A stretch of DNA of 64,000 nucleotides from assembly GCA_039519185.1 (NCBI GenBank), contig CM076847.1, positions 64,493,521 to 64,557,520 on the forward strand, written 5' to 3'. Positions 1 to 12,061 of the stretch are shown here, in pieces (positions within the stretch are counted from its first letter, which is position 1; each line of letters begins with the position of its first letter). The translations under genes were made by a program, and so were the position numbers. Under the pieces are notes generated by a model. It saw nothing but the letters and a program-made list of their open reading frames with translations. It made no database searches and was not told the DNA's origin. The stretch comes from Astragalus membranaceus. Taxonomy: Eukaryota; Streptophyta; Magnoliopsida; Fabales; Fabaceae.

Positions 1-1499
1 ATTGAATGTGTTTAAACTTTGTAATCAATCATTGATAGTGCCTTCACCCTTTCTTCCAAAAATCTTTCAAACCTTTTTCCAATTAACGCGAGTTATTAGT
101 GACTATCACTCAAAGCCTTGGCTTGTTTGATTGTCGTGAACGCCATCAAGGGTTATTAGTAATGATCGCTCAAAGCCTTTGCTTGCTCGATCGTTATGAA
201 AGCTCTTCTCCTTTCAAACCTTTCAAAAACATTCTCATTAGAACTACGTCGCTTTGATTCTTGTTCGGGATACGTAGGAGCGAGTCACGTTCTCGTCAAG
301 CGCAACAAATAAAAATCCTTTTTCAACCGTAAACAAATCATTTTCACAAAACAAGCAAAAAGGATCATTTTCAAACCCATTGTTGCTAGTAGCTCATCAG
401 AGCCTTTGTTCGTTTAGCTATTAGTAGCAATGTCCTTTCCTCATAAGAATAATAAACGATGATCCATCATAACCTTTGTTAGTTTGATCATCGTACAAAT
501 CAATCTCTTTCCAAAATCATTTTCAAAAAGATAATAAAAACGAGTTGTTATCAATAGTCCATCAGAACCTTTGCTCGTTTGATTAGCGGTACAACTCTCT
601 CTTTTTGAGCATTTAGTAGTGATTCATCATAGCCTCTGCTAGTTTAATCATTCACTAATGCTCGTCCTATTTCAAAAACTCACCAAAAAAAGATTAAAAA
701 ATAAAAACTTTTCAAAAAGACAACCTAGAACTACGTCGCCTTTGATTCTCCACTCGGAGATACGTAGGAGCAGGGCCACGCCCCTGTCAAGTGCAAAAAT
801 AAACAATTTCTAAATTAAAAAATACAAACACATCTCTTTCATAAAACAAAAAAAATCAAAAATCTTATTTTCAAAGTAGGGGATTAAGTCGGTCGTACGG
901 CCGGGTTAATCATCGTTTTAGGATAAGTGAACTGTGGTCCTTCAGAGCCCCAGCGCTCCTTCAGCCCCCAGCGGCCCTTCAGACCCCCAGTGGTCCTTCA
1001 ACACAGATCACACAATCCTAAGACCCCTATATTAAAAAACACCAACACACAAACATTTTCTAACCAAGAACTACGTAGCTTTGAATTCTCCATCGCACCA
1101 GGAGATACGTAGGAGCGGGCCATGTCCCGTCAAGCACTTTTTTCTAAAAACCCCTTTTTCCCCCCTTTCTCACCAAAAATAAAATTTCCAGTAAGTTTTC
1201 TCATTCGTCTTCAAACAAGAAATAAATAGGCAAATCTAGGTATTTTTCAAATCAAACATTAAAACCACACATTTAATTAGAGGTTCCCTTTCGGTAGAAA
1301 GGGCGTGCGCGGTGCTAACACCTTCCTCGCGCGTAATCGACCCCCGAACCTATATCTCTAGTTTTCAAAGACCATCTGCTTTGTCCAAAAGACCTTTTTT
1401 CAATGTTTTGGTCTTAAAATTAAACTATTGGTGGCGGCTCCAAAATTATTCCACGTTGTACATTGAGAAATCCAAAAGGGGATTTTTCGGGGTGCAACA
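1..1499 (+). mobile_element. Partial LTR, Ogre/Tat-like Ty3/gypsy element
   Basis: Non-coding LTR sequence whose left end lies outside the window. The sequence ends at GGGGTGCAACA, the same type of terminus as the LTR ending at 8881. It holds three copies of a module of about 60 bp (near 240, 726 and 1069) built on GAACTACGTnGCTTTGATTCTC followed by GATACGTAGGAGCG. The same module occurs twice in the LTR at 5514-8881 and once in the solo LTR at 51034. Near the end it carries GGTGCTAACACCTTCC and TTGGTGGCGGCTCC, also shared by those LTRs. Identity to the 5514-8881 LTR is clearly below that expected of a young LTR pair, so this may be the 5' LTR of the same old element or a relative. The short ORFs in it look like chance frames. 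Confidence 0.7.
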
Positions 1500-2551
1500 C
1501 TAGGTAAAAAAGAGCGACCCGGTGGACTGAAAACTGGCAAAGAGCGGTCCAGGCAAAAATTAGGGTCAGAAAGGTTGGACTTAAAAAAGTAAAAGAGGCA
1601 AGCAGCGCCTCCAAAAGCTTGGATAAAAAGGGTGTTCAAGGATATAAGTATGAGTGATTGGCATCAGCACTCCAAAGACAAAGAGCGCTCATAAGATCTG
1701 TTGCGTCCATTTTCTTGTTTTTTTTAGTTTCAAAAAAAAATTCTCAATATACTCTTTTCAGTCGGCGCGACCTTTTGCGCGTTCGGTTTCCATATGAATA
1801 AAAAGTCCAAATTTTCCACTCCGTCTGCTTATTGTTTTATCATTGCTTCCTTTTCATTTGTGCTTTAAAATGATGTTTTATGGTAGATGATAAATGAATT
1901 ATGAAAATGTGCATAAATCAGAGCATTAAAATCATTGCGATTTTGAAAATCATGAGAAAAGAAATGATCTCTGAATCAGGTAAATTCACAAGAATCAAAC
2001 AAAGGCACTGATCGCGTCAAAACAATCCTCAAAAGGCTGAAGCATGACACTCGCACCATTATGGACGACCATCGTGCCTTATAACGCAAGTCTTACGATT
2101 TGGTCGAAGCAGCAAAAAAAACGGAAAAAAAAGGAAAAAGAAAAAAAAAGAGCAAAAGAGCAATAAAACAAATAAAATTCATGCATTGCATTCATCAAAC
2201 ATAGACAAAAAAAATTTCATGCAAGCAAAAAGAAGCTCCTGCATCACATCACATTCATCCCATCAAAAAGCAATCATGGCATTTGCATTGCATGCATTTG
2301 TTCATCTCACTTGCAGGTACAAGGACGGATAAGTACTCCGATGTTAATCCTCGCACTCAGTCCCCAGAAAATGCCCTCTTAGTTCGGAGATTCAAATGCT
2401 TTTCAGTTCGGCGCTCAAGCGTGCATTGCAGTTTGGAGTTCAAATCGCTCTTATCAGAGTTCAGTGCTCCCTTCTGTTCATGGTCTCACATCGTGTACGA
2501 GCAACGCGATGGACCGCAGCCCCATGTGAGGTTCAACGGAATAGTTGTATC
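1500..2551 (+). mobile_element. Internal remnant of the Ogre/Tat-like element, left part
   Basis: About 1 kb follows directly on the LTR end at 1499. It is purine-rich in places (AAAAAG tracts near 2110-2160) and has no recognisable gag or pol frame. A 93-codon frame at 2283-2564 repeats a TTCGG-containing phrase and matches no family I know. The sequence continues after the nested solo LTR at 5065, so this is the 5' part of a short, non-coding (LARD-like or badly deleted) retroelement interior. The last five bases, GTATC (2547-2551), are the target-site duplication of the nested insertion. Confidence 0.55.
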
Positions 2552-5059
2552 TGTAACACCCTAAATATTTAATTAATTTATTTAATTAAGTATTTAGGAA
2601 TTTATTTAATTTATTGGGTATAAAATTTAATTAATTAAAATTATATTAATTTGTGATGGTATTAGGAAAAGGAGGTGCCACTTGGGTGAGCTGGGCTTAA
2701 GTGAAAAAGCCCAAGCCCATGGTCCAAGTGACATGCGAAGTGGTGAGACATTGAGAGGCTAGGGTTTGTTGTTGGCATTAGCGAAAAAATTGAGAATAGA
2801 GAGAAAAGAAAGAAGTGGAGCGCCGTTGGAGAGGAGAAGAAGAGAAGGGAGGTCGCGCCACCAAGAGAGGAAAGGATCGTGGATTGTTGCCGTGGTTCCG
2901 TTCGTGATCGTCTCGAGGGCTCCTACTCTTCGAATACGAGGTAAGGGGATGTCCTATCAATTCTTATAATGATTCCTATGATAGATTTTAGGTAGGGATG
3001 GCCTAGATGAACCATGATCATGATTATGTCTGTGAATCCATATTATTATTGGTGATGTATGCGTAATGTCCTTAGTTTGTGGCTGAAAATTCATGTTTGG
3101 GGTGGTATGGGCGCCTAGGGCGCCATATGTTGGATCAATGTTGCTGAATTTTGTGCTGAAAATTGTGATGATTTTGATGTTGCTGGGTGTTGTGCTGAAA
3201 AATTGTGATGATTTTGATGTTGCTGAATTTCTGTACTGAAAATAGTGTTAAAAATCGTGTGCTGGAAGTGTGGCAGGCGCTGGGCGCCCATGGGCGCTGC
3301 GCGCCAGTGTCGCGTGTGGCTGTGTGTGCGTGTGGGCGCTGGGTGCCAGCGCTGGGCGCTGGGCGCCCGTGTGCGTGTGTAGCGCTGGGCGCTGGGTGCC
3401 AGCGCTGGGCGCTGAGCGCCCGTGTGCCCGTGTTTCTGTGTTGCGCCAAGGCGCTGAGCGCTGGGCGCCCGTGTGTTGCGTTTGCGTGTTGCGCTGAGGC
3501 GCTGGGTGCTAGCGCTGGGCGCTGAGCGCCCGTGTGAGTGTGTCGCGTCTTGCTGGGCGCCAGGTGCCTGGGCGCTGGGCGCCCAGGGCGCTGGGCGCCC
3601 AGGGCGCCAGTTTTTCTGGATGTTCCCAAAATGTTTTCGAAAACTGTTTTCGCTATATCTTTTGACTCGGACATCCGTTTTAAACATTTCAAAAAGTGTT
3701 GGGAAGCTTTTTCAGTTGTCTATCTGTGTGTCCCATTTTTAAAAATAAAAACTTACATTTTCAGAAGGTTGCTGGGTGCCCAAGTGGCTGTCCACTGTGG
3801 TCGCTGCTGTGACATTGAAAATTCGTTTGGTGTCTTTAAAAATCCTCTTTTGCGTATGACCAGTGTTTTTAACGATTTAGTGTCAAAAATGATGATTTTG
3901 ACGATGATGTCCATAGTGGCTAGTTAAATGACTGTTTTGCCCTTAGTGGCTAATATTATTTATAATGACGCGTAAATGACTGTTTTGCCCTTGGTGGCCA
4001 ATATTATTTATAATGATGTGTAAATTACGATGATGCCCATAGTGGCTAGTTAAATGACTGTTTTGCCCTTAGTGGCTATTATTATTTATAATGACGTGTA
4101 AATGACGATGATGCCCTTGGTGGCTAGTAAATGACGTTTTGCCCTCAGCGGCTATTGTTTGAGTTGATGTTATTTATGTATAAGTGACGATGAAACCCAG
4201 TGACGTTTGAGGCCCGAAAGGCTAAGTGATGTTAAGGCCTAAAAGGCTAAGTGATGTTGTTGTGTGTAAATTGTGAATTGACAGGTGCGGCACTTCTTGT
4301 GAGCAAATGGGTAAGTGACGGGTCACATGGTTGACCGTGATTGTGTGATTTGTGCGTGGTGCATGTTATAGTGTCTCATGCATCCCATGTGCATAAACCC
4401 AGTGACGTTTTGAGGCCCAAAAGGCTAAGTGACGATGAGGCCATAATGGCTAAGCGACGTTTGTGAAAAGGTACCTCATGCATATGCCCGCGAGTGGGTT
4501 GCATTTCATATGTCTACATGACATAGTGATGAGTTATTGTAGTGATGTGATTGATGGTTGTGATGTGATTAATTAAGAGCTGTGACTTGACTTATCATTT
4601 ATCATGTGATTTATTATATGAATTGAATTGGACTCACCCTTCTGTTTGAATGTTACCCCCATGCGGTAACGTGCAGGTGATTGCGAGTGAAGGACTAGGT
4701 ACCTTCACTAATTCGAGTCGAGTCGTCACGCTCTGATACGTAGCACTCAGGGGGGGGGGACGAACTTAATGTTATGATTGATTTTGGTTGTTATGTTTTG
4801 TTGACAATTCGGTTTTATTTTGTTATTCCGCTGCGTAGTTGATTTTATTGACATTAAGTTTTATTGCGATGATGACTGTGGTTTTGAGATTCGCCTTTTA
4901 GTGATGTGCTACGTAATACATGGTTATTATGTTTTTGAGCTGTTTTATTGAGAAGTGTAGTTTTATTGAAGCATGTGTAACATTCCTCGTGCGAAACAAA
5001 ATTTTGAAAAACTCTGATATTTTTCCAATTAAATTAATGGGTAGAAGAGGGGTGTTACA
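2552..5059 (+). mobile_element. Solo LTR of a Ty3/gypsy chromovirus, TSD GTATC
   Basis: Begins TGTAACACCC and ends GGGTGTTACA. It is flanked by a perfect 5-bp duplication GTATC at 2547-2551 and 5060-5064, which proves a single insertion. There is no internal region or second LTR, so it is a solo LTR left by unequal recombination. It contains a GC-rich stretch of overlapping GGGCGC/GCGCCC words (3270-3610), tandem copies of a phrase of about 60 bp with TGACTGTTTTGCCC (3925-4145), and the module GTTACC...GGTAACGTGCAGG followed by CTCTGATACGTAGCACTC (4655-4750) that recurs in the LTRs at 21894, 28893, 35810 and 41317. The GC-rich ORFs on both strands are by-products of the repeats. Confidence 0.92.
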
Positions 5060-5064
5060 GTATC

Positions 5065-5513
5065 AGCCTAAGATACAGTGGACGGCGTGCATTGATCAGT
5101 ATATCAGTTTCGGAGCTGATAACGATCCCCCTGGTCGCTCGAATGACCAGAGATTCTCAGGATGCGTGCTCCTCAAAGCCACGTGCAAACTCGGATTCGC
5201 AAGGGTTCGTTTACAGGTTTTAGGCAGCCTGGCATTTTACCGCTTTCTCCATCGTTTTCTTCATTTAGCGCTTTCCTTGCCTTTAGCAGTTAGCGTGCAT
5301 GTTGTTAACCATTTCGTTTATCGTTTCCTCATCAACGCTCCAAGTGTTGATTCAAAAAAAAGAAAAAAAAAGAAGAAACAGAAAAAGAAAATTCGGGTTT
5401 CTCCAAGTAGACAAAATTGGTATAATTTCTGAATTCTTTATTCATATTTTATCTTCGAAATATGTCTCGGCCAATTCATACTTCTTGGTAAAATCCAAAT
5501 AAAGAGGGGCAGC
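5065..5513 (+). mobile_element. Internal remnant of the Ogre/Tat-like element, right part with polypurine tract
   Basis: Continuation of 1500-2551 after the nested solo LTR. It has no coding capacity that I recognise. It ends with the purine run AAATAAAGAGGGGCAGC (5497-5513), directly before the LTR start TGTCATACCC at 5514. This is the position and composition expected of a polypurine tract, and it sets the element's orientation as plus. Confidence 0.6.
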
Positions 5514-8500
5514 TGTCATACCCTAATTTTGTCCGACTAATTGAAAAATCCCAAAAATTTTATCGCTTCGCATATTGTTCTAAACGTGGGTGTCCTTGGC
5601 ACTCTCGTGCGACGATTTTGTTTGACACTCGTTACTTTCAAAAAAAAGAGTCCAAAAATAAATAATAAATAACGCGAGCGCGCGTTTCGTTTTGAGTTGT
5701 GTGAGTAGTTGCGTCGGTGCGCGTTTATTTTTACCGTTTTTTAGAAAAATAAGGATAAAATGAGATTAGTTTTAATAACTTACGCGTGTGCACATTAAGT
5801 CAGGTACGCGTTCATAGTCTTAACATGAGCGTGCATTAGTTGCGAGTCGTGTGTGAGTCGTTGCGTCGGTGCGCATTGTTTCTACCGCTTTTATTGTCAT
5901 AAAAAAAATAATAATAACAAATAAATAGTAAAATAAAATCAGCTGTCCCTTTTTATTGATTTTGTTACATATGTAGACAAAAAAAAATTAAAAAAAAAAA
6001 GCAGAATAGTACAAAAAAGGGGAGAAGTCATCTCTTCTATTTACATATAGACCAAAAAAATTAAATACAAATGGTACAAAATTAATTAAAAGCAAAAAAA
6101 GAGTACAAAGAAAAATAATAAAGCAAAAATCAAAACAAGGACAGCATGCGACTTGCTCCCTGCCTCCCTCCATGAAGCTACAAGCCCAAACTTCCTTCTT
6201 CTTGTCCCTTTACTTGCCTCCCATTTTCAGCAAAAACATGGCAGCATTGGCAGCAACCCCTGCTCCACCCCTGCTGCCTCATACTGCCTCCACCAAAGGT
6301 TGTTGTGCTTTATGGTCTCCTAGAGTTTTGAATCCCTGCTCCAACACCACACTACACCACAATCCTCATCCTATAAATACAAATGAATAGAAACCAGTAA
6401 GGGGGAAAAAACAGTAACAAACAGAACCATATGCACACAGACAGTAAAATAAACACAGAGCAATATACACACAGGACAACAACACACATAACACTGATTA
6501 TTACAAAAAATTAGAGTTCCAAAAGGGAAGAGTTGAGAAGCAGTTTCGAGCTCCAGGAAAAAGAGATTAGCACCGTAAAGACAAAGGTTGGTTCCCAAAA
6601 TCCGTCTAATTACTCATAGTTTGTATATGATATCCCCATGAATGTTAATACTTTAAGTTTTCTGTGAAACCAAGCTAAGTTTTTCCTTTTCACAGTACAT
6701 GCATGTTGTGGTGCGATGCATATATACATATGAGCAATGTCTACTGTGTGTGCATATAATACATATATATACATATGAGCAATGTCTTCCCTCATGATAC
6801 AACGTACAGTAGGTACATACCCATTAGATTTTTGTTGAAAGAAAATAAAGGAGAAGATAAAGATAGCAACCAGAGTCTCAGTTTTAAAAAATTTTTAGGG
6901 TTTCAGATTTAGTAAGAAATAAATATAGAGTCTCAAAATGTAAAAAAAATGTTCAGCTTTTCTTTTCTAAAAAAAAAGAGAAAACAGTTTAGCTCCGATT
7001 TGCCCCCTTTTCTAGATGAACAAAATTAGGTTCAAGAAAAACAGTTTTTTTAGAATCCGAACGTTTTGTTAACTGAAAATCTAAGAGATTTTTTAGAAAG
7101 AAACGGAGGTAGAAGAAGGAGAGACAGTAAAAAAAAGGGAAAGGAAAAGGATTTTACCTCCGGCCACCGTCCACGGTGGCCGCCGCCGCTCCTCCTCTTC
7201 GCAAGCCGTCGCGTCGTTAGCCACACCACCGTCACCCAACCACCATCACCCCTCAAAACAGAACACCTACCGACACAGAACTCACCTTCGTACGTCCCCC
7301 CTTTCTCTCCCCTCACTACGAACAACCGCGTCATCCACCACCACAACCACACCGCCGCCTCCCTCCTCGCACCAAACAGCCACCAAAGTCAGCACCACGG
7401 CTATTTCTCACCACCATTGAAATCGTCTTCCCCCTTTCTCTATTTTCGTCGTTAACGGCCGTGAAGGGTGGTGGTTCGGTGAAGAGGAAAAAACGGCGGT
7501 GAGGAAGCGAAGGGTAGGGCGAGAGAGAGGGATGGGGTGGAGCAAGGAGAGAGGGAGAAAAATGGAGTGGAGGGGAAGTGAGGATGAGAAACGGCGGAGC
7601 AAGGAGAGAAAAAAAAAGGAATTTTTTTCTTGAGCATTTGGGGAAGTGTGGGCGCCGTGGAGAAGAGAAGAGACAATTAGGGTTGCTATTTTTAGGGTTT
7701 GGTTTTTATAGTGGGGAACCCCAGGGGCATTTTTGTCCTTTCACGTTTTTTTTTTTTCAGATTTCTATTTACACCCCCTGCATTTTACTTCGCAAGCCCC
7801 CCTAAAGCCCACGATTTTTTTTGTTTTTTGAAACGGACCAGCCCAATAAAAATGAGAATGGGCTATTACCTACACCCCAGTTTTAATAATACAGTCCTCC
7901 TGTAACTTGCACCCCATTTTACTCCTACACCCCCTGTTTCTCTTTTTTTTTTTTAATTTTGTTTCTTTCCCCTAAGTAACCTTATTTCTTTCACAAACCC
8001 TTTTTTTTTCCCATATAACAGATTTTCTTTCCCCTAAACAAGAATCAATCCAATTGCGAAAAACTCTTCAAAATCAAACTTTGTTAGTAGTCTTGCGAAG
8101 CCTTTGCTTGCATGATTATCAACAATGAGGTACTAGTGGCGATCACTTGGGGCCCTTGCTCAATTGATCATCATGAATGCCTAATTTTCCTAAAGATTTT
8201 CACTAAACCAAAAACTTTGTTAGTAGTCTTACGAAGCCTTTGCTTGCATGATTATTAACAATGGAGTGCTAATGGTGGTCATTTGGAGCATTTGCTCAAT
8301 TGATCATCACGAAAGCTCAATTTTCACAATTTAATAAGATAAAAAACAAAAACCTTTTTCAAAAACCCAGAACTACGTAGCTTTGAATTCTCCATCGCAC
8401 CGGGAGATACGTAGGAGCGGATACTCTCCGTCAAGCACAACAAACCAAAAACATTTTTCCTTTCAAAAACCAAACACTTTTCCAAAATAAAACATTTTTC

Positions 8501-8881
8501 AAAAACAAGAACTACGTTGCTTTGAATTCTCCATCGCACCGGGAGATACGTAGGAGCGGATCCCCTCCGTCAAGCGCGAAAACTAAAGATTTTTCATTAA
8601 GTCATTCATCAATAAAAGAGGTAAAAACAAAGCATTTTTCCGAATCAACTTTGCAAATCACATATTTATTTAAGGTAACCCTTCTTTGAAGGGACGTTGT
8701 GGGGTGCTAACACCTTCCCCATACGTAATTAGACCCCCGAACCCAAATCTAATGGTTCCAAAGACCATTGCTTCCCAAAAAAGGTTTTTCCGATGTTTTA
8801 CCCTTTAAAAAACATTGGTGGCGACTCTAAAATCCAGTTGTGCGAAAGAAAATCCCTCCAAGGATTTTTCGGGGTGCGACA
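5514..8881 (+). mobile_element. 3' LTR of an Ogre/Tat-like Ty3/gypsy element
   Basis: 3368 bp from TGTCATACCC to GGGGTGCGACA, directly followed by U5 repeat sequence (ATTATGACTGCTAAG), so the right boundary is certain. A polypurine tract precedes it. Long LTRs with this start and end are typical of Ogre/Tat elements in legumes. It carries two copies of the GAACTACGTnGC...GATACGTAGGAGCG module (8367 and 8511), two copies of a GTCTTnCGAAGCCTTTGCTTGCATG phrase (8090 and 8226), a GC-rich CCACCGTCACC region (7160-7400) and homopolymer tracts. The frames at 7050-7676 are low-complexity and I do not regard them as genes. Confidence 0.85.
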
Positions 8882-9274
8882 ATTATGACTGCTAAGTCTT
8901 TTCTTCTCACTTCCATATTTTTCAACATTTCAATATTTGCAATAAATAGACTTAAAGTCCTAAGGGTGAGCACACATTTTTCCTTTAAAAAAATGGCACA
9001 AACCCTTACTAACATTAGCTGAAAATTGAGCTAATGATAAATCTTCTTGTCTTGTTTCCATTATATATCCTATATGAATGTAGAGACTATATAGCATATT
9101 GGTTGCAGTACCATCTTGTACCTAGTTTTTAATTTTCATACGTTTTTTCTCTATGAATGTATAAACATCATGATTATTCTAAGTCAAGTATACTATTTTG
9201 TCTTGTCAAAAAAAATCAAAACATCCAGTTTTGTCCACTATCATAATAGTAAGAAACTTTGTACTAGCCTTGCA

Positions 9275-9402
9275 GAGTCCTCAATGAAGAGAACACTTTC
9301 AAAAAGTAGTGTATGCCACTTGTAGTAAAGAACACACGGTGGTATTCTTTAGTAAAAGGCGTAAGAATAGTTCGCTATGTGCTCATCACATGGCTCCGTG
9401 AT
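9275..9402 (-). ncRNA. U5 snRNA-like gene copy 1
   Basis: Loop I is unchanged, but one base of the loop-I stem is altered (ATTCTTACG instead of ATTCTTTCG). Three extra bases lie next to the 3' side of that stem, making this copy the longest. The upstream element at 9464-9474 is a perfect GTCCCACATCG and the TATA box is TATAAAATG. Probably transcribable, but with a weakened stem. Confidence 0.75.
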
Positions 9403-9948
9403 TTGTTCAGCGAGAGATCCTTCATTTTATAGACTAAGCAGCTTGTTTTTGTGTATTCTTCATCGATGTGGGACTTAAGTAGAAACATATGTATGCGCCA
9501 AAACCCACTCACCCGAGCCTTCTTTTTCTCCTCATCCTTCCTCACCCACCCATTACGTTATGACTGCTAAATCTTTTCTTCTCACTTCCATATTTTTCAA
9601 CAATTCAATACTTTCAGATAATAGCCTTAAAGTCTAAAGGGTGAGCACACATTTTTCCTTAAAAAAATGGCACAAACCCTTACTAACAATAGCTAATAAT
9701 TGAGCTTCTGATAAATAATATTGTCATGTTCCCCTTATATATGCTATATGAATGTGGAGACTATATAACTTATTGGTTTTAGTACCATCTTTTACCTAGT
9801 TTTCTATTTTCATACTATTTTTCTATATGAGTGTATTAACATCATGATTATTCTAAGTAAAGTATACTATTTTGTCTTGTCAAAAAAAGTCAAAACATAC
9901 AGTTTTGTCCTCTATCAAAATAGTAAGAAACTTTGAACTAGCCTTGCA

Positions 9949-10073
9949 AAGTCCTCAACAAAGAGAACTCTTTCAAAAAGTAGTGTATGCCACTTGTAGT
10001 GAAGAACACGCTGTATTTTTTTGTAAAAGGCGAAAGAATAGTTTGCTATGTGCTCATCCCATGGCGTCGTAAT
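9949..10073 (-). pseudogene. Degenerate U5 snRNA copy 2
   Basis: The loop-I region reads CGCCTTTTACAAAAAA, so the 3' half of the stem is lost. The upstream element is reduced to AGGTCCATATCG and the TATA box is mutated (CTATGAAAATG). Both promoter and RNA look dead. Confidence 0.75.
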
Positions 10074-10616
10074 TTGTTTAGCGAGAGGTCCTTCATTTTC
10101 ATAGCCTAAGCAACTTGTTTTTGTGTATTCTTCATCGATATGGACCTAAGTAGAAGCATATATATGCGCCCAAACCCACTCACCCGAACCTTCTCTTTCT
10201 CCTCATGCTTCTTCACTCACCCATTACGTTATGACTGCTAAGTCTTTTCTTCTCACTTCCGTATTTTTCAACACTTCAATACTTGGAATAAATATACCTA
10301 AAGTCCTAAGGGTGAGCACACATTTTTCCTTTAAAAGAATTGCACAAACCCTTACTAACATTAGCTGAAAATTGAGCTTTTGATAAATCTTCTTGTAATG
10401 TTTCAGTTATATATCCTATATGAATGTAAAGACTATATAACTTATTGGTTGCAGTACCATCTTGTACCTAGTTTTCAATTTTAATACTATTTTGCTATAT
10501 GAATAAACATCATGTTTATTCTAACTCAAGTATACTATTTTGTCTTGTCAAAAAATATCAAAACATACAGCTTTGTCCAATATCATAATAGTAAGAAACT
10601 TTGAACTAGCCTTGTA

Positions 10617-10741
10617 GAGTCCTCAATGAAAAGGACTCTTTCAAAAAGTAGCGTATGCCACTTGTAGTGAAGAACACACGGTATTCTTTAGTAAAAGGCG
10701 AAAGAATAGTTCGCTATGTGCTCATCACATGGCTCCGTGAT
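10617..10741 (-). ncRNA. U5 snRNA-like gene copy 3
   Basis: Loop I and its stem are perfect. The upstream element has one mismatch (GTTCCACATCG). The 3' hairpin reads GAGTCCTT...GAGGACTC: a C replaces the U of the U-G wobble found in most copies and restores a Watson-Crick pair. Confidence 0.8.
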
Positions 10742-11245
10742 TTGTTCAGCGAGAGGTCATTCATTTTTATAGCCTAAGCAGCTTGTTTTTGTGTATTCTT
10801 CATCGATGTGGAACTTAAGTAAAACATATTCTTCACCCACCCATTACGTTATGACTGCTAAATCTTTTCTTCTCACTTCCATATTTTTTAACAATTCAAT
10901 ACATGCAATTAATAGCCTTAAAGTCCAAAGGGTGACCACACATTTTTCCTTAAAAAAAATGGCACAAACCCTTACTAACATTAACTGAAAATTGAGCTTC
11001 TGCTAAATAATCTTGTCATGTTTCACTTATATATACTATATGAATGTAGAGACAATATAACTTATTGGTTGCAGTACCATCTTGTACCTAGTTTTCTATT
11101 TTCATATTATTTTGCTATATGAATGTATAAACATCATGATTATTCTCAGTCAAGTATACTATTTTGTCTTGTCAAAAAAAAATCAAAACATACAGTTTTG
11201 TCCACTATCATAATAGTAAGAAATTTTGAACTAGCCTTGCATGCA

Positions 11246-11370
11246 GAGTCCTCAATGAAGAGAACTCTTTCAAAAATTAGTGTATGCCACTTGAAGTGAA
11301 GAACACACGATATTCTTTAGTAAAAGGCGAAAGAATTGTTCGCTATATGCTCACCACATGGCTCTGTGAT
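11246..11370 (-). ncRNA. U5 snRNA-like gene copy 4, with canonical Sm site
   Basis: Loop I is perfect and the upstream element is perfect at 11433-11443. This is the only copy whose Sm region reads TAATTTTTGAAAG. Nearly all others have TACTTTTTGAAAG. One base near the foot of the loop-I stem differs (CGAACAATTC). It is among the best candidates for a functional gene. Confidence 0.82.
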
Positions 11371-11884
11371 ATGTTCAGCGAGAGGTCCTTCATTTTTATA
11401 GCCTAAGCAACTTGTTTTTGTGTATTCTTCATCGATGTGGGACTTAAGTAGAAACATATGTATGCGGCTAAACCCACTCACCTGAGCCCTCTCTTTCTCC
11501 TCATCCTTCTTCACCCACCCATTATGTTATGACTTCAAAATATTTTCTTCTCATTTCCATGTTTTATAATAATTCAATTCTTGCAATTAATAGACTTAAA
11601 GTCCAAAGGGTGAGCACACATTTTTCCTTAAAAAAATGGCACAAACCCTTACTATCATTAGCTGAAAAGTGAGTTTCTAATAATTATTCTTGTCATGTTT
11701 CACTTTAATATGCTATATGAATGTAGAGACTATATAACTTATTGGTTGCAGTACCATCTTGTACCTAGTTTTCAATTTTCATACTTTTTCGCTATATGAA
11801 TGTATAAACATCTTGATTATTCTAAGTCAAGTATACTATTTTGTCTTGTCTAAAAAAAGTCAAAACATACAGTTTTGTCCAATA

Positions 11885-12038
11885 TCACATAATAGTAAGA
11901 AACATATGTATGCGCCCAAAGACACTTACCTGAGCCTTCTCTTTCTCCTCATCCTTCTTCACCCACCCATTACGTTAAGACTGCTAAGTCTTTTCTTCTC
12001 ACTTCCATATTTTTCAGCATTTCAATACTTGCAATAAA
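11885..12038 (-). repeat. U5 unit with the gene deleted
   Basis: The sequence passes from the downstream flank of a U5 gene (CATAATAGTAAGAAAC) straight into the distal upstream flank (CATATGTATGCGCCC...CACCCATTACGTT). Some 350 bp, the whole RNA gene and its promoter, are missing. The block then stops at the CACTA insertion at 12039. Confidence 0.75.
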
Positions 12039-12061
12039 CACTAGTGCAAAAAAGGGATTTA

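Larger units (their letters stand above)
8882..12038 (-). repeat. U5 snRNA tandem array, block 1 (4 copies plus a deleted unit)
   Basis: Head-to-tail units of 0.63-0.67 kb, with gene copies starting at plus positions 9275, 9949, 10617 and 11246. A fifth unit around 11885 has lost its whole U5 gene: its 3' flank (AATAGTAAGAAAC) joins directly to sequence that normally lies upstream of the promoter (ATATGTATGCGCCC). The left side abuts an Ogre-like LTR and the right side a CACTA element. Spacer sequence between genes is AT-rich and I see no other gene in it. Confidence 0.9.

Noticed and set aside
3115..3742. Overlapping long ORFs on both strands in the GC-rich part of the solo LTR
   Set aside because: They translate the GGGCGC repeats; composition is periodic and they cross into plain LTR sequence.
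7050..7676. Possible host gene in GC-rich sequence of the LTR
   Set aside because: Low-complexity Pro/Ser and Arg frames with no domain; a similar CCACCGTCACC segment occurs at the same place in the related solo LTR (52380-52700).
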